This document shows positions 54,371-63,121 of a stretch of DNA of 64,000 bases, piece after piece (within the stretch, counting starts at the first letter, position 1; every line of letters begins with the position of its first letter). Below the pieces are notes generated by a model. That model searched no databases. It worked only from the letters and a program-made list of their open reading frames with translations, and was not told the origin of the DNA. The position numbers were made by a program, and so were the translations under genes. Source of the stretch: Sphaerisporangium corydalis (lineage in GTDB: Bacteria; Actinomycetota; Actinomycetes; Streptosporangiales; Streptosporangiaceae); contig NZ_JANZYP010000042.1 in assembly GCF_025506355.1 (NCBI RefSeq), positions 1 through 64,000 on the forward strand, written 5' to 3'.

Positions 54371-56317
54371 CTATTCAAGATCGTCCCATGTCCAGGCAGC
54401 GGCGGCGGTCATGTCCGGCTCCAGCCCGAACCGGAACCGCTCCCTATGATCACCAATGTTCATGAAATGATCGAATTGGCCTGCACCGGCGGCCCGCTCG
54501 GCCAATGCAACGGCTTGGTCGTGAGCTCCAATCCCCCGCAACCTGCTCAGTAGTTCGCCTACCTCGTCTACATCATCGAGCGCGACATGGGCAGCGACCC
54601 GCTCGGCTAACACGGTGACCTGCTCGTCTGCCCCCACTTTCCGCAGTCCATCAAGCAGTCCGCCTACCTCGTCTACATAATCGAGCGCGACATGGGCAGC
54701 GACCCGCTCGGCCAACACTGCAACCTGCTCATACACCCCGACCTCCCACAGTTCGTTCAGCAGGCCGCTCAACCCGTACGGGTTATCGAGGTCAACATGG
54801 GCCGCGGCCCGTTCGGCTAGCACGATGACCTGCTCGTCTGTCCCCACCCTCCACAGACTGTCCAGCAGGCCGCCCAGGCCGTACGGGTCATCTAGGTCAA
54901 CATGGGACGCAGCCCGCTCGGCTAACACGGTGACCTGCTCGTACGCCCCAATTTCCCACAGCCTGTACAGCAGCCACCCCACCTCGTCAGGGCCATCAAG
55001 GGTGACATGGGTAGCGGGGTTACGGGCCAGCAGTGCAGTGACCTGATCATGTGCCTCAACCTGGCGCAGCCCATCCAGCAACACGCCCAAGCCATCTGGG
55101 TCATCAAGGGCGACGTGGGTAGCGGGGTTACGGGCCAGCAGTGCAGTGATTTGATCATGTGCCTCAACCTGGCGCAGCCCAGCCAGTACCCGGTTTACGT
55201 CATCCGGATCATCGAGGTCAACATGGGCGACGGCTCGCTCGGCCAACATGCTGACCTGCTCGTATGCTCCAACCTGGCGCAACTCATCCAGCAACACGCC
55301 CACGCCATCTGTGTCATCGAAGGTGGCATGGGCGACGGCCCGCTCCGCCAATACGCTGACCTGCTCATGCGCCCCGACCTTCTGCAGGCTGCTCAGCAAC
55401 ACGCCCACGCCATCTGTGTCATCGAAGGTGGCATGGGCGACGGCCCGCTCGGCCAACACGGTGACCTGCTCATGTGCCCCCACCTTCTGCAGGCTGTCCA
55501 ACAATTCGCCCACGCTGTACGGGCTGTCCAGAGCGACATGGATGGCGGGATCACAAGCCAGCAGTGTGGTGATCTGCTCATGTGCCCCGACTTTCTGCAG
55601 GCTGTCCAGCAACACGCCCACGCCATCTGTGTCATCGAAGGTGGCATGGGCGACGGCCCGCTCGGCCAACACGGTGACCTGCTCATGTGCCCCCACCTTC
55701 TGCAGGCTGTCCAACAATTCGCCCACGCTGTACGGGCTGTCCAGAGCGACATGGATGGCGGGATCACAAGCCAGCAGTGTGGTGATCTGCTCATGTGCCC
55801 CGACTTTCTGCAGGCTGTCCAGCAACACGCCCACGCCATCTGTGTCATCGAAGGTGGCATGGGCGACGGCCCGCTCGGCCAACACGGTGACCTGCTCATG
55901 TGCCCCGACCTTCTGCAGGCTGTCCAGCACGCGCACCACGCCATGGGGGTTGTCGAGGGCGACATGCGCAGCGGCCCGCTCGGCCAACACGGTGACCTGC
56001 TCATGTGCCCCTATCTGGTGCAGCCCATCCAGCAGTTCGCCCACGCCAGCTGGGTCGTCGAGGCCAACATGGGCGGCGGGGCCACGGGCCAGCAGTGCGG
56101 TGACCTGCTCATGTGCCCCAACCTGGCGCAGCCCATCCAGCAGCTCGCCCACGCCAGCTGGGTCGTCGAGGATGACGTGAGCAGTGGCCCAGTTTGCGGC
56201 CCGGGGGTCGGCTGGGTGCAGCGCGTGCAGATGGTCGACCAGAGCAGCGGCGGCATAGGGCTCACCGTGGGCGGTGGCGTATTTATGGAGCTGAGCGGAG
56301 TCCACGGTACAGACCAC
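54371..56317 (-). CDS. Solenoid-repeat protein, probably the frameshifted C-terminal half of the upstream ATPase
   Basis: 648 residues, almost entirely about 16 tandem repeats of 35-36 residues with the pattern VTVLAERAxAHVxLDDPxxV then GxLLDxLRxVGAHEQ; each is probably a helical hairpin, giving a ligand-sensing solenoid. The start GTG lies 35 bases inside the upstream ATPase gene in another frame. The text joins smoothly across the shift (NRGLYR then DSAQLHKYATAHGEP), so an ancestral single protein of about 1080 residues is likely. It ends AAWTWDDLE. Confidence 0.8.
   Translation of the reverse strand: MVCTVDSAQLHKYATAHGEPYAAAALVDHLHALHPADPRAANWATAHVILDDPAGVGELLDGLRQVGAHEQVTALLARGPAAHVGLDDPAGVGELLDGLHQIGAHEQVTVLAERAAAHVALDNPHGVVRVLDSLQKVGAHEQVTVLAERAVAHATFDDTDGVGVLLDSLQKVGAHEQITTLLACDPAIHVALDSPYSVGELLDSLQKVGAHEQVTVLAERAVAHATFDDTDGVGVLLDSLQKVGAHEQITTLLACDPAIHVALDSPYSVGELLDSLQKVGAHEQVTVLAERAVAHATFDDTDGVGVLLSSLQKVGAHEQVSVLAERAVAHATFDDTDGVGVLLDELRQVGAYEQVSMLAERAVAHVDLDDPDDVNRVLAGLRQVEAHDQITALLARNPATHVALDDPDGLGVLLDGLRQVEAHDQVTALLARNPATHVTLDGPDEVGWLLYRLWEIGAYEQVTVLAERAASHVDLDDPYGLGGLLDSLWRVGTDEQVIVLAERAAAHVDLDNPYGLSGLLNELWEVGVYEQVAVLAERVAAHVALDYVDEVGGLLDGLRKVGADEQVTVLAERVAAHVALDDVDEVGELLSRLRGIGAHDQAVALAERAAGAGQFDHFMNIGDHRERFRFGLEPDMTAAAAWTWDDLE
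55425..55850. repeat. Two identical 213-base tandem copies inside the solenoid gene
   Basis: 55425-55637 and 55638-55850 are the same base for base (71 codons, two protein repeats), and the identity spills over both flanks. This indicates recent in-frame expansion of the solenoid. Confidence 0.9.
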
Positions 56318-57614
56318 GATTCCAGGCGGCGTCTCCCAGGGCTCTCAGGTCGCTAGGATGTGCATGAGCTGCGGCAGCAGTCCAGAAATCGATCGGCGGA
56401 ATCTGTTCGGCGCGGTGGGTGTGGCCGTACTGGTCTATGTAGTCGGCTAGCCGATATACCGGTCCGCGCTTGGTTGCGGGCTGAAGTCCAGGGGCCCCTC
56501 GGCGGCGATTACGGAGGGCCGCGGCCTTGGCCGGGGTAAGGATTCCGGGGATGCCGTTGCAGGGGGTCGCGGTGTAGTTCAACGCCTGTTCGAACCAATC
56601 CTCGCTGGTCTGCTCCCACTCACGGTTGGTCAGATACCCCGGGGCGGCGCCGACCAGCAGCGCCAGCGGAAGGCGCGGCCCGCACCCCAACCGGCGGGCA
56701 TCCATCGCCGCGTGAATCAGCGCCCGGGTGGCTGGCGGAGCGCCTCGATAGCGATCCACCAGCACCGGGACCCCGGCCAGGTACTGGGTGATCTGACCGT
56801 TGCCCGCGTACTTGGCGGCTTGTCGCAGTCGCGGATCATATGCGGAGTGAATGGCCAAGGCATCGAGGTCAGTGCCGGCGAAAGTCTCCGGCACCCAGAT
56901 GTTGTGCCCGGTTAGGAGCGCCCGTGCCTGGGAGTGCACATCGGGATGGCTGATTGTGGTCAAGGTTCCCCAGTGGTCGGGCCACACGGTGGCCAGCACC
57001 AGCACCGGCCTCCGGCTGGCATCGCGCAGGAGTTCCCGAAGACCGGCGGCCACACGTTCACCCAGGGCGGGGTCGGCCAGGTAGAACTGGGCCTCGTTCA
57101 ACCACACGACCGTGTAAGGCTCGATCCGCCCTAGATCGGCCAGTGCCGCATCTGGACGAGTTGGGTCGATCGGGTGCCATAGCCACCACCCGCCGGTCTT
57201 GCGCAGCGGCTGCAAAGCCTCCCAACAGGCGCGGGTCTTACCGGTTGAGGACCTACCGACCAGCACCGCGATCGCGCTGTGCCCGTCCAGGGCGGCCTGC
57301 ACGGCCCGCGCCAGCTCGTGGTCGTGTTCGCGCGGCACGTACGCTGGAAGCTGCGGCAGACTGGCCGTAGCCGACTCGATGGCGTGGTGCACCTCCAATG
57401 CGAACGGATCGGTTACCTGGGTCAGGGGCCTGCCCGGACGCACACGTCCCGGTGTCGTCCCCCTCATCGTCTCGGTTCCCGCCGCCACCGCACTGCCCAT
57501 CGGCGGGTAGTGATGATGAATGTGCTGGTCTCCGCCGACCTGGTTGACATAGCTCCGACCGAAGGCTTTGGCGTCCTGTGACACCATGCCCGGGTTCTGT
57601 GCATGGCCGGTCAT
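56283..57614 (-). CDS. P-loop ATPase of an NLR-like module, with N-terminal Q-V-G-G-D-Q motif
   Basis: 443 residues. Residues 20-38 hold a short motif SYVNQVGGDQHIHHH. A P-loop follows (VGRSSTGKTRACWEAL, near 120) and a Walker B-like TVVWLNEAQFYL (near 170), then a helical region. This is the layout of STAND/NLR-type signalling ATPases, whose C-terminal repeats would be supplied by the out-of-frame gene downstream. It overlaps the upstream membrane-protein gene by ATGA. It ends shortly after the apparent frameshift (NRGLYRGLRSAP). Confidence 0.78.
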   Translation of the reverse strand: MTGHAQNPGMVSQDAKAFGRSYVNQVGGDQHIHHHYPPMGSAVAAGTETMRGTTPGRVRPGRPLTQVTDPFALEVHHAIESATASLPQLPAYVPREHDHELARAVQAALDGHSAIAVLVGRSSTGKTRACWEALQPLRKTGGWWLWHPIDPTRPDAALADLGRIEPYTVVWLNEAQFYLADPALGERVAAGLRELLRDASRRPVLVLATVWPDHWGTLTTISHPDVHSQARALLTGHNIWVPETFAGTDLDALAIHSAYDPRLRQAAKYAGNGQITQYLAGVPVLVDRYRGAPPATRALIHAAMDARRLGCGPRLPLALLVGAAPGYLTNREWEQTSEDWFEQALNYTATPCNGIPGILTPAKAAALRNRRRGAPGLQPATKRGPVYRLADYIDQYGHTHRAEQIPPIDFWTAAAAHAHPSDLRALGDAAWNRGLYRGLRSAP

Positions 57615-58006
57615 GGCTGGGTTGAAGGGTCCGGGTTCTGGTCGCCGCCGATCTGGGTGACCGACCCACCCTCAGACGCCGTGCCGTGCTGCGCCATGCG
57701 GTCCGGGGCAGCGCCAACTGTTGGACCGTTGGCAGGTACTTGGTGCCCACCGATCTGGGTCACCCGGCCGTAGCCTGACGCCGTGGCTCGCTGCGACACC
57801 TGTCTACTCACAGCGGATGGTGCGGCCAGTCCGTACACCGCCACTGCCAGTCCGGCCACGGCTACCAGCGCCCCGACCACGCTGGCGAGCTTGTCGGCGT
57901 TTTCCAGCCCCACGGTCGCGAAGTAGACGCTTAAACCGGTAACTGCCAGGACCGTCACCCCGGCCCCTGCCCAGACCTGCACACGTCCCGCCATAACCGC
58001 CATCAT
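57611..58006 (-). CDS. Two-helix membrane protein with two C-terminal Q-I-G-G motifs
   Basis: 131 residues. Two hydrophobic segments (about 10-32 and 39-61) are followed by a polar tail carrying RVTQIGGHQ (about 80-88) and SVTQIGGDQ (about 114-122), each preceded by a similar Q-x-[AG]-x-A stretch. The same motif is at the N terminus of the ATPase encoded next, whose ATG overlaps this stop. I infer a membrane effector recruited by motif-motif assembly. The family is not recognised. Confidence 0.72.
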   Translation of the reverse strand: MMAVMAGRVQVWAGAGVTVLAVTGLSVYFATVGLENADKLASVVGALVAVAGLAVAVYGLAAPSAVSRQVSQRATASGYGRVTQIGGHQVPANGPTVGAAPDRMAQHGTASEGGSVTQIGGDQNPDPSTQP

Positions 58007-58590
58007 CGGCCATTACCGTGACTACGCACAGCCAATCCCATAAAGGGAGCGAAGCACGTAGCCGCGATCGGGATCCCTGACTTCCTGCTGCAAACGGGAG
58101 CCAGTCACGACGTAGATGGCTCCTGGCGCTGCTCAATCGGCAGATGACGAGCGGTGCAGTGTGCTCGCGTAAGGCAGTGTTGCTGTACGGATTGCTGTAC
58201 AGCAGTTTGCCCGGACCGACGAGTGCCGGCGCTCCGTATTTATCACGGGGTCGGATGCGCGACGGGGTATGCGTCCGAAAACGGCCCCACCTGGGCGAGG
58301 AGACTCCGCGAGTACCACCTGTTGGCGGCGCGACGATCACTGCAGTGGCGCGCAAGACCAACGGTTGGTAGGAGGCCCGTCCAGCGACACCCCCGTTCGC
58401 CGCCTCCTCTTCCGTCTGACCCTCCCACCGACGCGCTATAGGGCCTGGCCAGACTTTTTCGGCAGTCACTTAATCCAGTATTCGGACGGGTTTTGAGACA
58501 TGTCTCGGTCACCTCAACGGCATCGGTGTGTTGCGCGCTGGCATGTTGCGTAGAGTTAAGCGGACTATCCCGGCGTCAGCGGAGAGCACC
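58007..58590. other. Divergent regulatory gap of the island cargo
   Basis: No gene is convincing. It holds the perfect palindrome GAGACATGTCTC at 58495-58506, 85 bases before the TIR gene, and a TGCTGTAC direct repeat (58181-58188 and 58193-58200), the second copy lying in the palindrome GCTGTACAGC (58194-58203). These are candidate operators for the two divergent immune-like modules. Confidence 0.45.
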
Positions 58591-59064
58591 ATGGCGGAGA
58601 ACGGTCCAGTCGTGAGCAAGTCGAAAGACTTCTTCATAACCTTCAACGGGAAGGATGAGGGCTGGGCGACGTGGATCGCCGCAGCGCTAGAGACCGCTGG
58701 ATACACAACCACCATTCAAATATGGGATTTCCGTCCTGGGGACAATTTTATGGCGGAGATGGACCACGCGTTGGCGACCTGCCAGCGTACTCTAGGCGTG
58801 CTCTCGCCTAACTATCTCGCTTCTCTCTTCACCCGAGCGGAGTGGACAGCGGCCTATCGCCAGACGTTACTCGGGGGAAAGCGACGGTTCATTCCGGTGA
58901 GGGTTGCTGCATGTGACGTGGCCCCGCTGCTCGGGCCGTTGGTCTACGTCGACCTGGTAGGCGTAGAGGAGAACGAGGCTCGCGATCGACTGCTGGCCGG
59001 CGTCGCCGACTCGGTGAGTCGATCCCCACGTGACCCCCGATTCCCAGGCGCTTCGGACCGTTGA
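58591..59064 (+). CDS. Stand-alone TIR-domain protein
   Basis: 157 residues, essentially one TIR domain: KDFFITFNGKDEGWATWIA, then IQIWDFRPGDNFMAEMDHAL, then LGVLSPNYLASLFTRAEW. The glutamate near residue 84 sits where NAD+-cleaving TIRs have the catalytic Glu. It is likely an NADase effector in a cell-death defence. The ATG at 58591 has GGAGAG upstream. It is followed by a TIR/NB-ARC/TPR gene with a related TIR. Confidence 0.85.
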   Translation: MAENGPVVSKSKDFFITFNGKDEGWATWIAAALETAGYTTTIQIWDFRPGDNFMAEMDHALATCQRTLGVLSPNYLASLFTRAEWTAAYRQTLLGGKRRFIPVRVAACDVAPLLGPLVYVDLVGVEENEARDRLLAGVADSVSRSPRDPRFPGASDR

Positions 59065-59108
59065 CTCCTGAAGAGAAGCAGGCCACGCGGCGGAGCCCAG
59101 GAGATTCT

Positions 59109-62100
59109 GTGTCGGATACCGAATACACCGCAGAATTTTTCGTCAGTCATGCGGACACTGACGTGCAGTGGGCGGAGTGGATCGCGTTCGAACTGGAAAG
59201 CGCCGGATATGGAGTGATCCTCAAGGCGTGGGATATCCGGCCTGGGGACAATCGTCTCGACAAGATTGATGAGGCGCTGTCCACCTGCCGCCACACCCTC
59301 TACGTTCTGTCTGCCGAGCATGATGCAGAAGTGGCGGCTCGTACCGCCGCTCAGTACCTAGGACTTCAGGGCAGGGAACGAGCCCTGATTCCCGTCCGCG
59401 TGGACGACGGCGGTGGCGACGTTTCGCCGTCGATAGGGGCACTCGTGCCGATCGACCTCCGGGATGTGGACGACGAGGATGAGGCCCGGCGCCGACTGCT
59501 GGCCGGGGTGGCCGAGCGCGCGGAGCGGGTCGCACGAGCCGGCTTCCCCAACAGGTCTGGGAAGCGGGTCCGGTTTCCCGGTGCCGAGCAGGAGGTGTGC
59601 GAACTTCGCGGGCACCGCCCAGACCCGCGTTTTACCGGACGCGATGACATGATGGCGGATTTGTATCGCGCCCTGCGGGCGAACCGCTCGACCTCCACCG
59701 TCCAGGCGATCACTGGCCTGGGTGGGCTGGGTAAGACCCAGGTTGCCGTCGAATACGCTTTTCGACACGGTATTGCCTACGACTTGGTGTGGTGGGTGCG
59801 GGCCGAGGATCCGTCCACGTTGCGGGGAGACTACGCCGAGCTCGCCACGGAGTTGGGTCTGCCGTTCGAGCAGGATGACCAGGCGATAGCGGCGCTTCGC
59901 CAGGCACTGCGCCGCCGTAATAACTGGCTGCTGATCTTCGACAACGCCGAGGACCCCGACGAGCTCTTACCGCTGCTTCCTGAGCGGCACACGGGGCATG
60001 TGCTCATCACCTCCCGGCGGCCGGAATGGCCCCATGCGGAACTCCGGCACCTCGACGTTCTCCCCGTCCCCGCCGCGGTGGAATATCTGCGGCATTGGGG
60101 AAGGGTATCCAGCGCTGACACGGCAAAGGACCTCGCGGACGCCCTGGGATGTCTGCCTCTGGCGCTGGAACAGGCGGCGAGCGTCATCGCGGACGGAATG
60201 GCCGCCACCGACTACCTCGACCAACTCCACAAGCAGTCGCCGGAACTCTTCATGCAGGGACGAACCGGAAACCACCAGGCGACGATCGCGTCCACGTGGC
60301 GGGTGTCCTTCGACCGCCTGGCCGACCGGTCCCCGGCCGCCGTGGCCCTGTTCCGCCTCGCTGCTTTCCTCGGGGCCGAGGCGATCCCTCTGGACCGGCT
60401 CGTTCCGGTACCAGGCATGCCTGCCGAGTTGGCCGAGGCGCTGACGGACCCATTCCGCCGTACCGAGGCCACGAAGGCCCTCCGGGAGTACTCCCTGGCC
60501 AAGACCGGTGACGGCCTCATGTCGATCCATCGAATGGTGCAAGCCGTCACTCGCACCGAACTCGCTGCGGACGAGTCCCGCTGGGCAGCGTTTGCGCTCG
60601 CGACAATGAGCACCGCGTTTCCCAATGAGGTAGGCGATCCCGCATCTTGGCCGACCTGCGAAACGATGCTCGCCCACGCTCTCTCAAGCGCACAGCACGC
60701 CCGGCGGCTCGGCGTCGACATCGCCGGAACGATCGACCTGCTGGACCGGGTCGGGCGATATCTCCTGGCCCGGGGAAGGTCGGACCGGGCGGCTGCGGTC
60801 GTCGAGGACGCGCTGAAGTCGGCCAAGCAGCTTCCCACCGACGCCCTGGAGTATCTCCGCTGCCGCAACACCCAGGGGCTGATTCTGCTGAGTCAAGGCG
60901 ACCATCACAGGGCGCGGCAAGCGCAGGAGGAGGTCTATCAGGCCAGAATCCGGAAGCTCGGGGAGGACAATGTAGAAACCCTGCGCGCTGGCCGAGATTT
61001 AGTTGAAGCGCTCTATAGACAAGGTCAATGGGCACAGGCCACTCAATTGCAGAATCGGCTCGTCGAGACATTCACCGCAGCCCTTGGCGCGGACAACCTC
61101 GAAACCGTCACCGCCTCGGCTTACCAGGCAACTCTCCTCCGTAGCGCCGGACAGTACCAACGGACTCGCAACCTGGAGGAGCGGGTACTGGAGGCACGTC
61201 GCAGACTCCTCGGCGAGGAACACCCCGACACCCTCAACGCGATCGCCAACCTCGCCACCACCCTGCACTCACAAGGCGAGTACGACCGCGCCCACACCCT
61301 CGAAGAACAGGTCCTTGACGCCCGCCGCCGTCTCCTCGGCGAGGAACACCCCCACACCCTCAACGCGATCGCCAACCTCGCCATCACCCTGCACTCACAA
61401 GGCGAGTACGACCGCGCCCACACCATGGCAGAACAGGTCCTTGACGCCCACCGCCGTCTCCTCGGCGAGGAACACCCCCACACCCTCGACGCGATCGCCG
61501 GCCTCGCCACCATCCTTTACTCACAAGGCGAGTACGACCGCGCCCGCACCCTCGAAGAACAGGTCCTTGACGCCCGCCGCCGTCTCCTCGGCGAGGAACA
61601 CCCCGACACCCTCAACGCGATCGCCAACCTCGCCACCATCCTTTACTCACAAGGCGAGTACGACCGCGCCCACACCATGGCAGAACAGGTCCTTGACGCC
61701 CACCGCCGTCTCCTCGGCGAGGAACACCCCCACACCCTCAACGCGATCGCCGGCCTCGCCACCACCCTGCACTCACAAGGCGAGTACGACCGCGCCCGCA
61801 CCATGGCAGAACAGGTCCTTGACGCCCGCCGCCGTCTCCTCGGCGAGGAACACCCCCAAACCCTCAACGCGATCGCCAACCTCGCCACCACCCTCCACTC
61901 ACAAGGCGAAACGGCGAAAGCGCACTCCTTACTCTTCGACGCGCTCACTGCCAGTCAGCGGGCCTACGGCAAGAAGAACACGATCACGTCCCATATTGCT
62001 TGGAAACTGGTGGGCCTCCTTGGCGCGCCTCATGAAGCGAACAGAAAGAGATCGATCGTCATTGAGAACCTCTCGTGGCTATCGAAGGAACCGCTTAACC

Positions 62101-62201
62101 GGCTGAGCGGAGAGCAGAAAAGCATCAGGGAGCGCATAAAGCGATTCTTGTTTGGCGGACGCAAGCTGGCCAATCGCCGCCCGTCAAAACGCAAGAAATA
62201 G
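59109..62201 (+). CDS. TIR-like / NB-ARC / TPR protein (NLR-like)
   Basis: 1030 residues. A TIR-like domain (about 5-140) is related to the preceding gene's (AWDIRPGDN, IPVRV), but the catalytic-Glu stretch is shortened and altered (LSAEHDAEVAARTAAQYL). An NB-ARC ATPase follows: P-loop GLGGLGKTQVAVEYA near 205, LLIFDNAED near 277 and VLITSRR. The rest is TPR, including six near-identical 42-residue repeats (about 705-940) and a basic tail. The GTG at 59109 has AGGAG 5 bases upstream; a TTG at 59061 overlapping the previous stop is the alternative. A probable phage or stress sensor. Confidence 0.88.
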   Translation: MSDTEYTAEFFVSHADTDVQWAEWIAFELESAGYGVILKAWDIRPGDNRLDKIDEALSTCRHTLYVLSAEHDAEVAARTAAQYLGLQGRERALIPVRVDDGGGDVSPSIGALVPIDLRDVDDEDEARRRLLAGVAERAERVARAGFPNRSGKRVRFPGAEQEVCELRGHRPDPRFTGRDDMMADLYRALRANRSTSTVQAITGLGGLGKTQVAVEYAFRHGIAYDLVWWVRAEDPSTLRGDYAELATELGLPFEQDDQAIAALRQALRRRNNWLLIFDNAEDPDELLPLLPERHTGHVLITSRRPEWPHAELRHLDVLPVPAAVEYLRHWGRVSSADTAKDLADALGCLPLALEQAASVIADGMAATDYLDQLHKQSPELFMQGRTGNHQATIASTWRVSFDRLADRSPAAVALFRLAAFLGAEAIPLDRLVPVPGMPAELAEALTDPFRRTEATKALREYSLAKTGDGLMSIHRMVQAVTRTELAADESRWAAFALATMSTAFPNEVGDPASWPTCETMLAHALSSAQHARRLGVDIAGTIDLLDRVGRYLLARGRSDRAAAVVEDALKSAKQLPTDALEYLRCRNTQGLILLSQGDHHRARQAQEEVYQARIRKLGEDNVETLRAGRDLVEALYRQGQWAQATQLQNRLVETFTAALGADNLETVTASAYQATLLRSAGQYQRTRNLEERVLEARRRLLGEEHPDTLNAIANLATTLHSQGEYDRAHTLEEQVLDARRRLLGEEHPHTLNAIANLAITLHSQGEYDRAHTMAEQVLDAHRRLLGEEHPHTLDAIAGLATILYSQGEYDRARTLEEQVLDARRRLLGEEHPDTLNAIANLATILYSQGEYDRAHTMAEQVLDAHRRLLGEEHPHTLNAIAGLATTLHSQGEYDRARTMAEQVLDARRRLLGEEHPQTLNAIANLATTLHSQGETAKAHSLLFDALTASQRAYGKKNTITSHIAWKLVGLLGAPHEANRKRSIVIENLSWLSKEPLNRLSGEQKSIRERIKRFLFGGRKLANRRPSKRKK
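61230..61910 (+). repeat. Six near-identical 126-base TPR-coding units
   Basis: Units begin near ACCCTCAACGCGATCGCC and recur every 126 bases (42 residues: NAIANLATTLHSQGEYDRAH then EEQVLDARRRLLGEEHP). Few bases differ between copies, pointing to recent expansion or gene conversion. Confidence 0.85.
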
Positions 62202-62210
62202 TCTGCCCGT

Positions 62211-62800
62211 ATGGGTCCATCACGCCGTCTCGTCCAAAAGCGTCCGCCTGCTCATGAGCTGAGTCCGCCGGAGTGGCGGGCTGGCAAGCGTGTGGTCGGC
62301 ATCCCGGCGGCCATCATTCCTGCGCTGACCGATCACCTGCGGGACTTCGTCGCGGACGGTTAGGACGCCTACGTGTTCCTCGGCGTCCGTGGCGGGTGAC
62401 TACGGGGCGGCAAGTCCGGCGTGAGGCCAAGTGGGCGGACGCGTTGAAAGAGATGGGGCCCAAGTGTCTGCACTTCCACGATCCTCGGCACACGGGCAAC
62501 ACCTCGCCGCGCAGTCGGGGGGCAAATCCGCACAGTGGCACAGCGTATGGGGCTGGTCGCTGGCGACAGCAGTATGCAGACGCGCACCTTGGTGGCTCGG
62601 CGGGCCAGGGCGAAGCCCCGGCCCTTCGATCGCCCTTAACTCTGTGAGGTGACCAGCCACAGCGCGATCGCAATCTGTATCAGTGTGACGGCCCACCACT
62701 AGCTGAGCCACGACGACCGGAACTCATTGGAACCATCCGAGCGCGAGGAAGTTCTCAACGGCCGTAGTCAGGCGATCTCCGTGACGGGGCTGGCGGGACA
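62211..62800 (+). pseudogene. Decayed tyrosine integrase, C-terminal part
   Basis: Frame 1 reads GKRVVGIPAAIIPALTDHLR, then meets TAG at 62361 and TGA at 62397. A shifted frame continues RREAKWADALKEMG and LHFHDPRHTGNT, where the catalytic motif of tyrosine recombinases is HxLRHT; here Pro replaces the Leu. Further text is out of frame again. At least two stops and two shifts mean it is dead. It is probably the integrase that once mobilised this island. Confidence 0.72.
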
Positions 62801-62886
62801 GGTAGCAAGTAGCCAACGCCCAGCCGACATGACGAGGAGCGAAGAGAGTGACTCTGACCCTCTTACTGGTGGCCTCTGCCGACCCT

Positions 62887-62961
62887 CGGGCGCGCGGGGC
62901 GGTGCGTGCCCGGACCGGCCGAAGAGCCGCAGCCGGGCACGCTTGCCGACCGGCGCGCCCG
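62887..62961. other. Nested GC-rich hairpin element
   Basis: Outer arms CGGGCGCGC/GCGCGCCCG (62887-62895 and 62953-62961), inner arms GCGTGCCCGG/CCGGGCACGC (62904-62913 and 62933-62942) and an apical CGGC-CGAAGA-GCCG. A direct repeat GCGGGCCGC x2 follows at 62962-62982. It lies in a 320-base gene-free stretch between the dead integrase and an IS481 element. It could be a structured RNA, a terminator or a recombination site. Confidence 0.45.
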
Positions 62962-63038
62962 GCGGGCCGCGCAGCGGGCCGCCTTTAAAGACATAGAGAA
63001 AGTTCTCATCCGCAAGAACGCGGACTCCTGTCCTACCT

Positions 63039-63075
63039 CGGTTGATGCTTGACGCGGCCGATTCGGTTGATGCTT
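63039..63075. repeat. Direct repeat at the probable left end of the IS481 element
   Basis: CGGTTGATGCTT occurs at 63039-63050 and 63064-63075, 25 bases apart, just upstream of the transposase gene. It may mark transposase binding sites near the left end; the right end is outside the window. Confidence 0.4.
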
Positions 63076-63121
63076 TACACCTGTCTGGCTGACCTGCCTT
63101 GCTGTGTGATCGGTGACGATC

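Noticed and set aside
54371-56317. CRISPR-like array
   Set aside because: The regular repeats are coding (35-36 residue units) with no unique spacers; the same holds for the 126-base units at 61230-61910.
58007-58469. Open frames in the gap upstream of the two-helix membrane protein
   Set aside because: No ribosome site, no codon bias, mutually overlapping frames on both strands.
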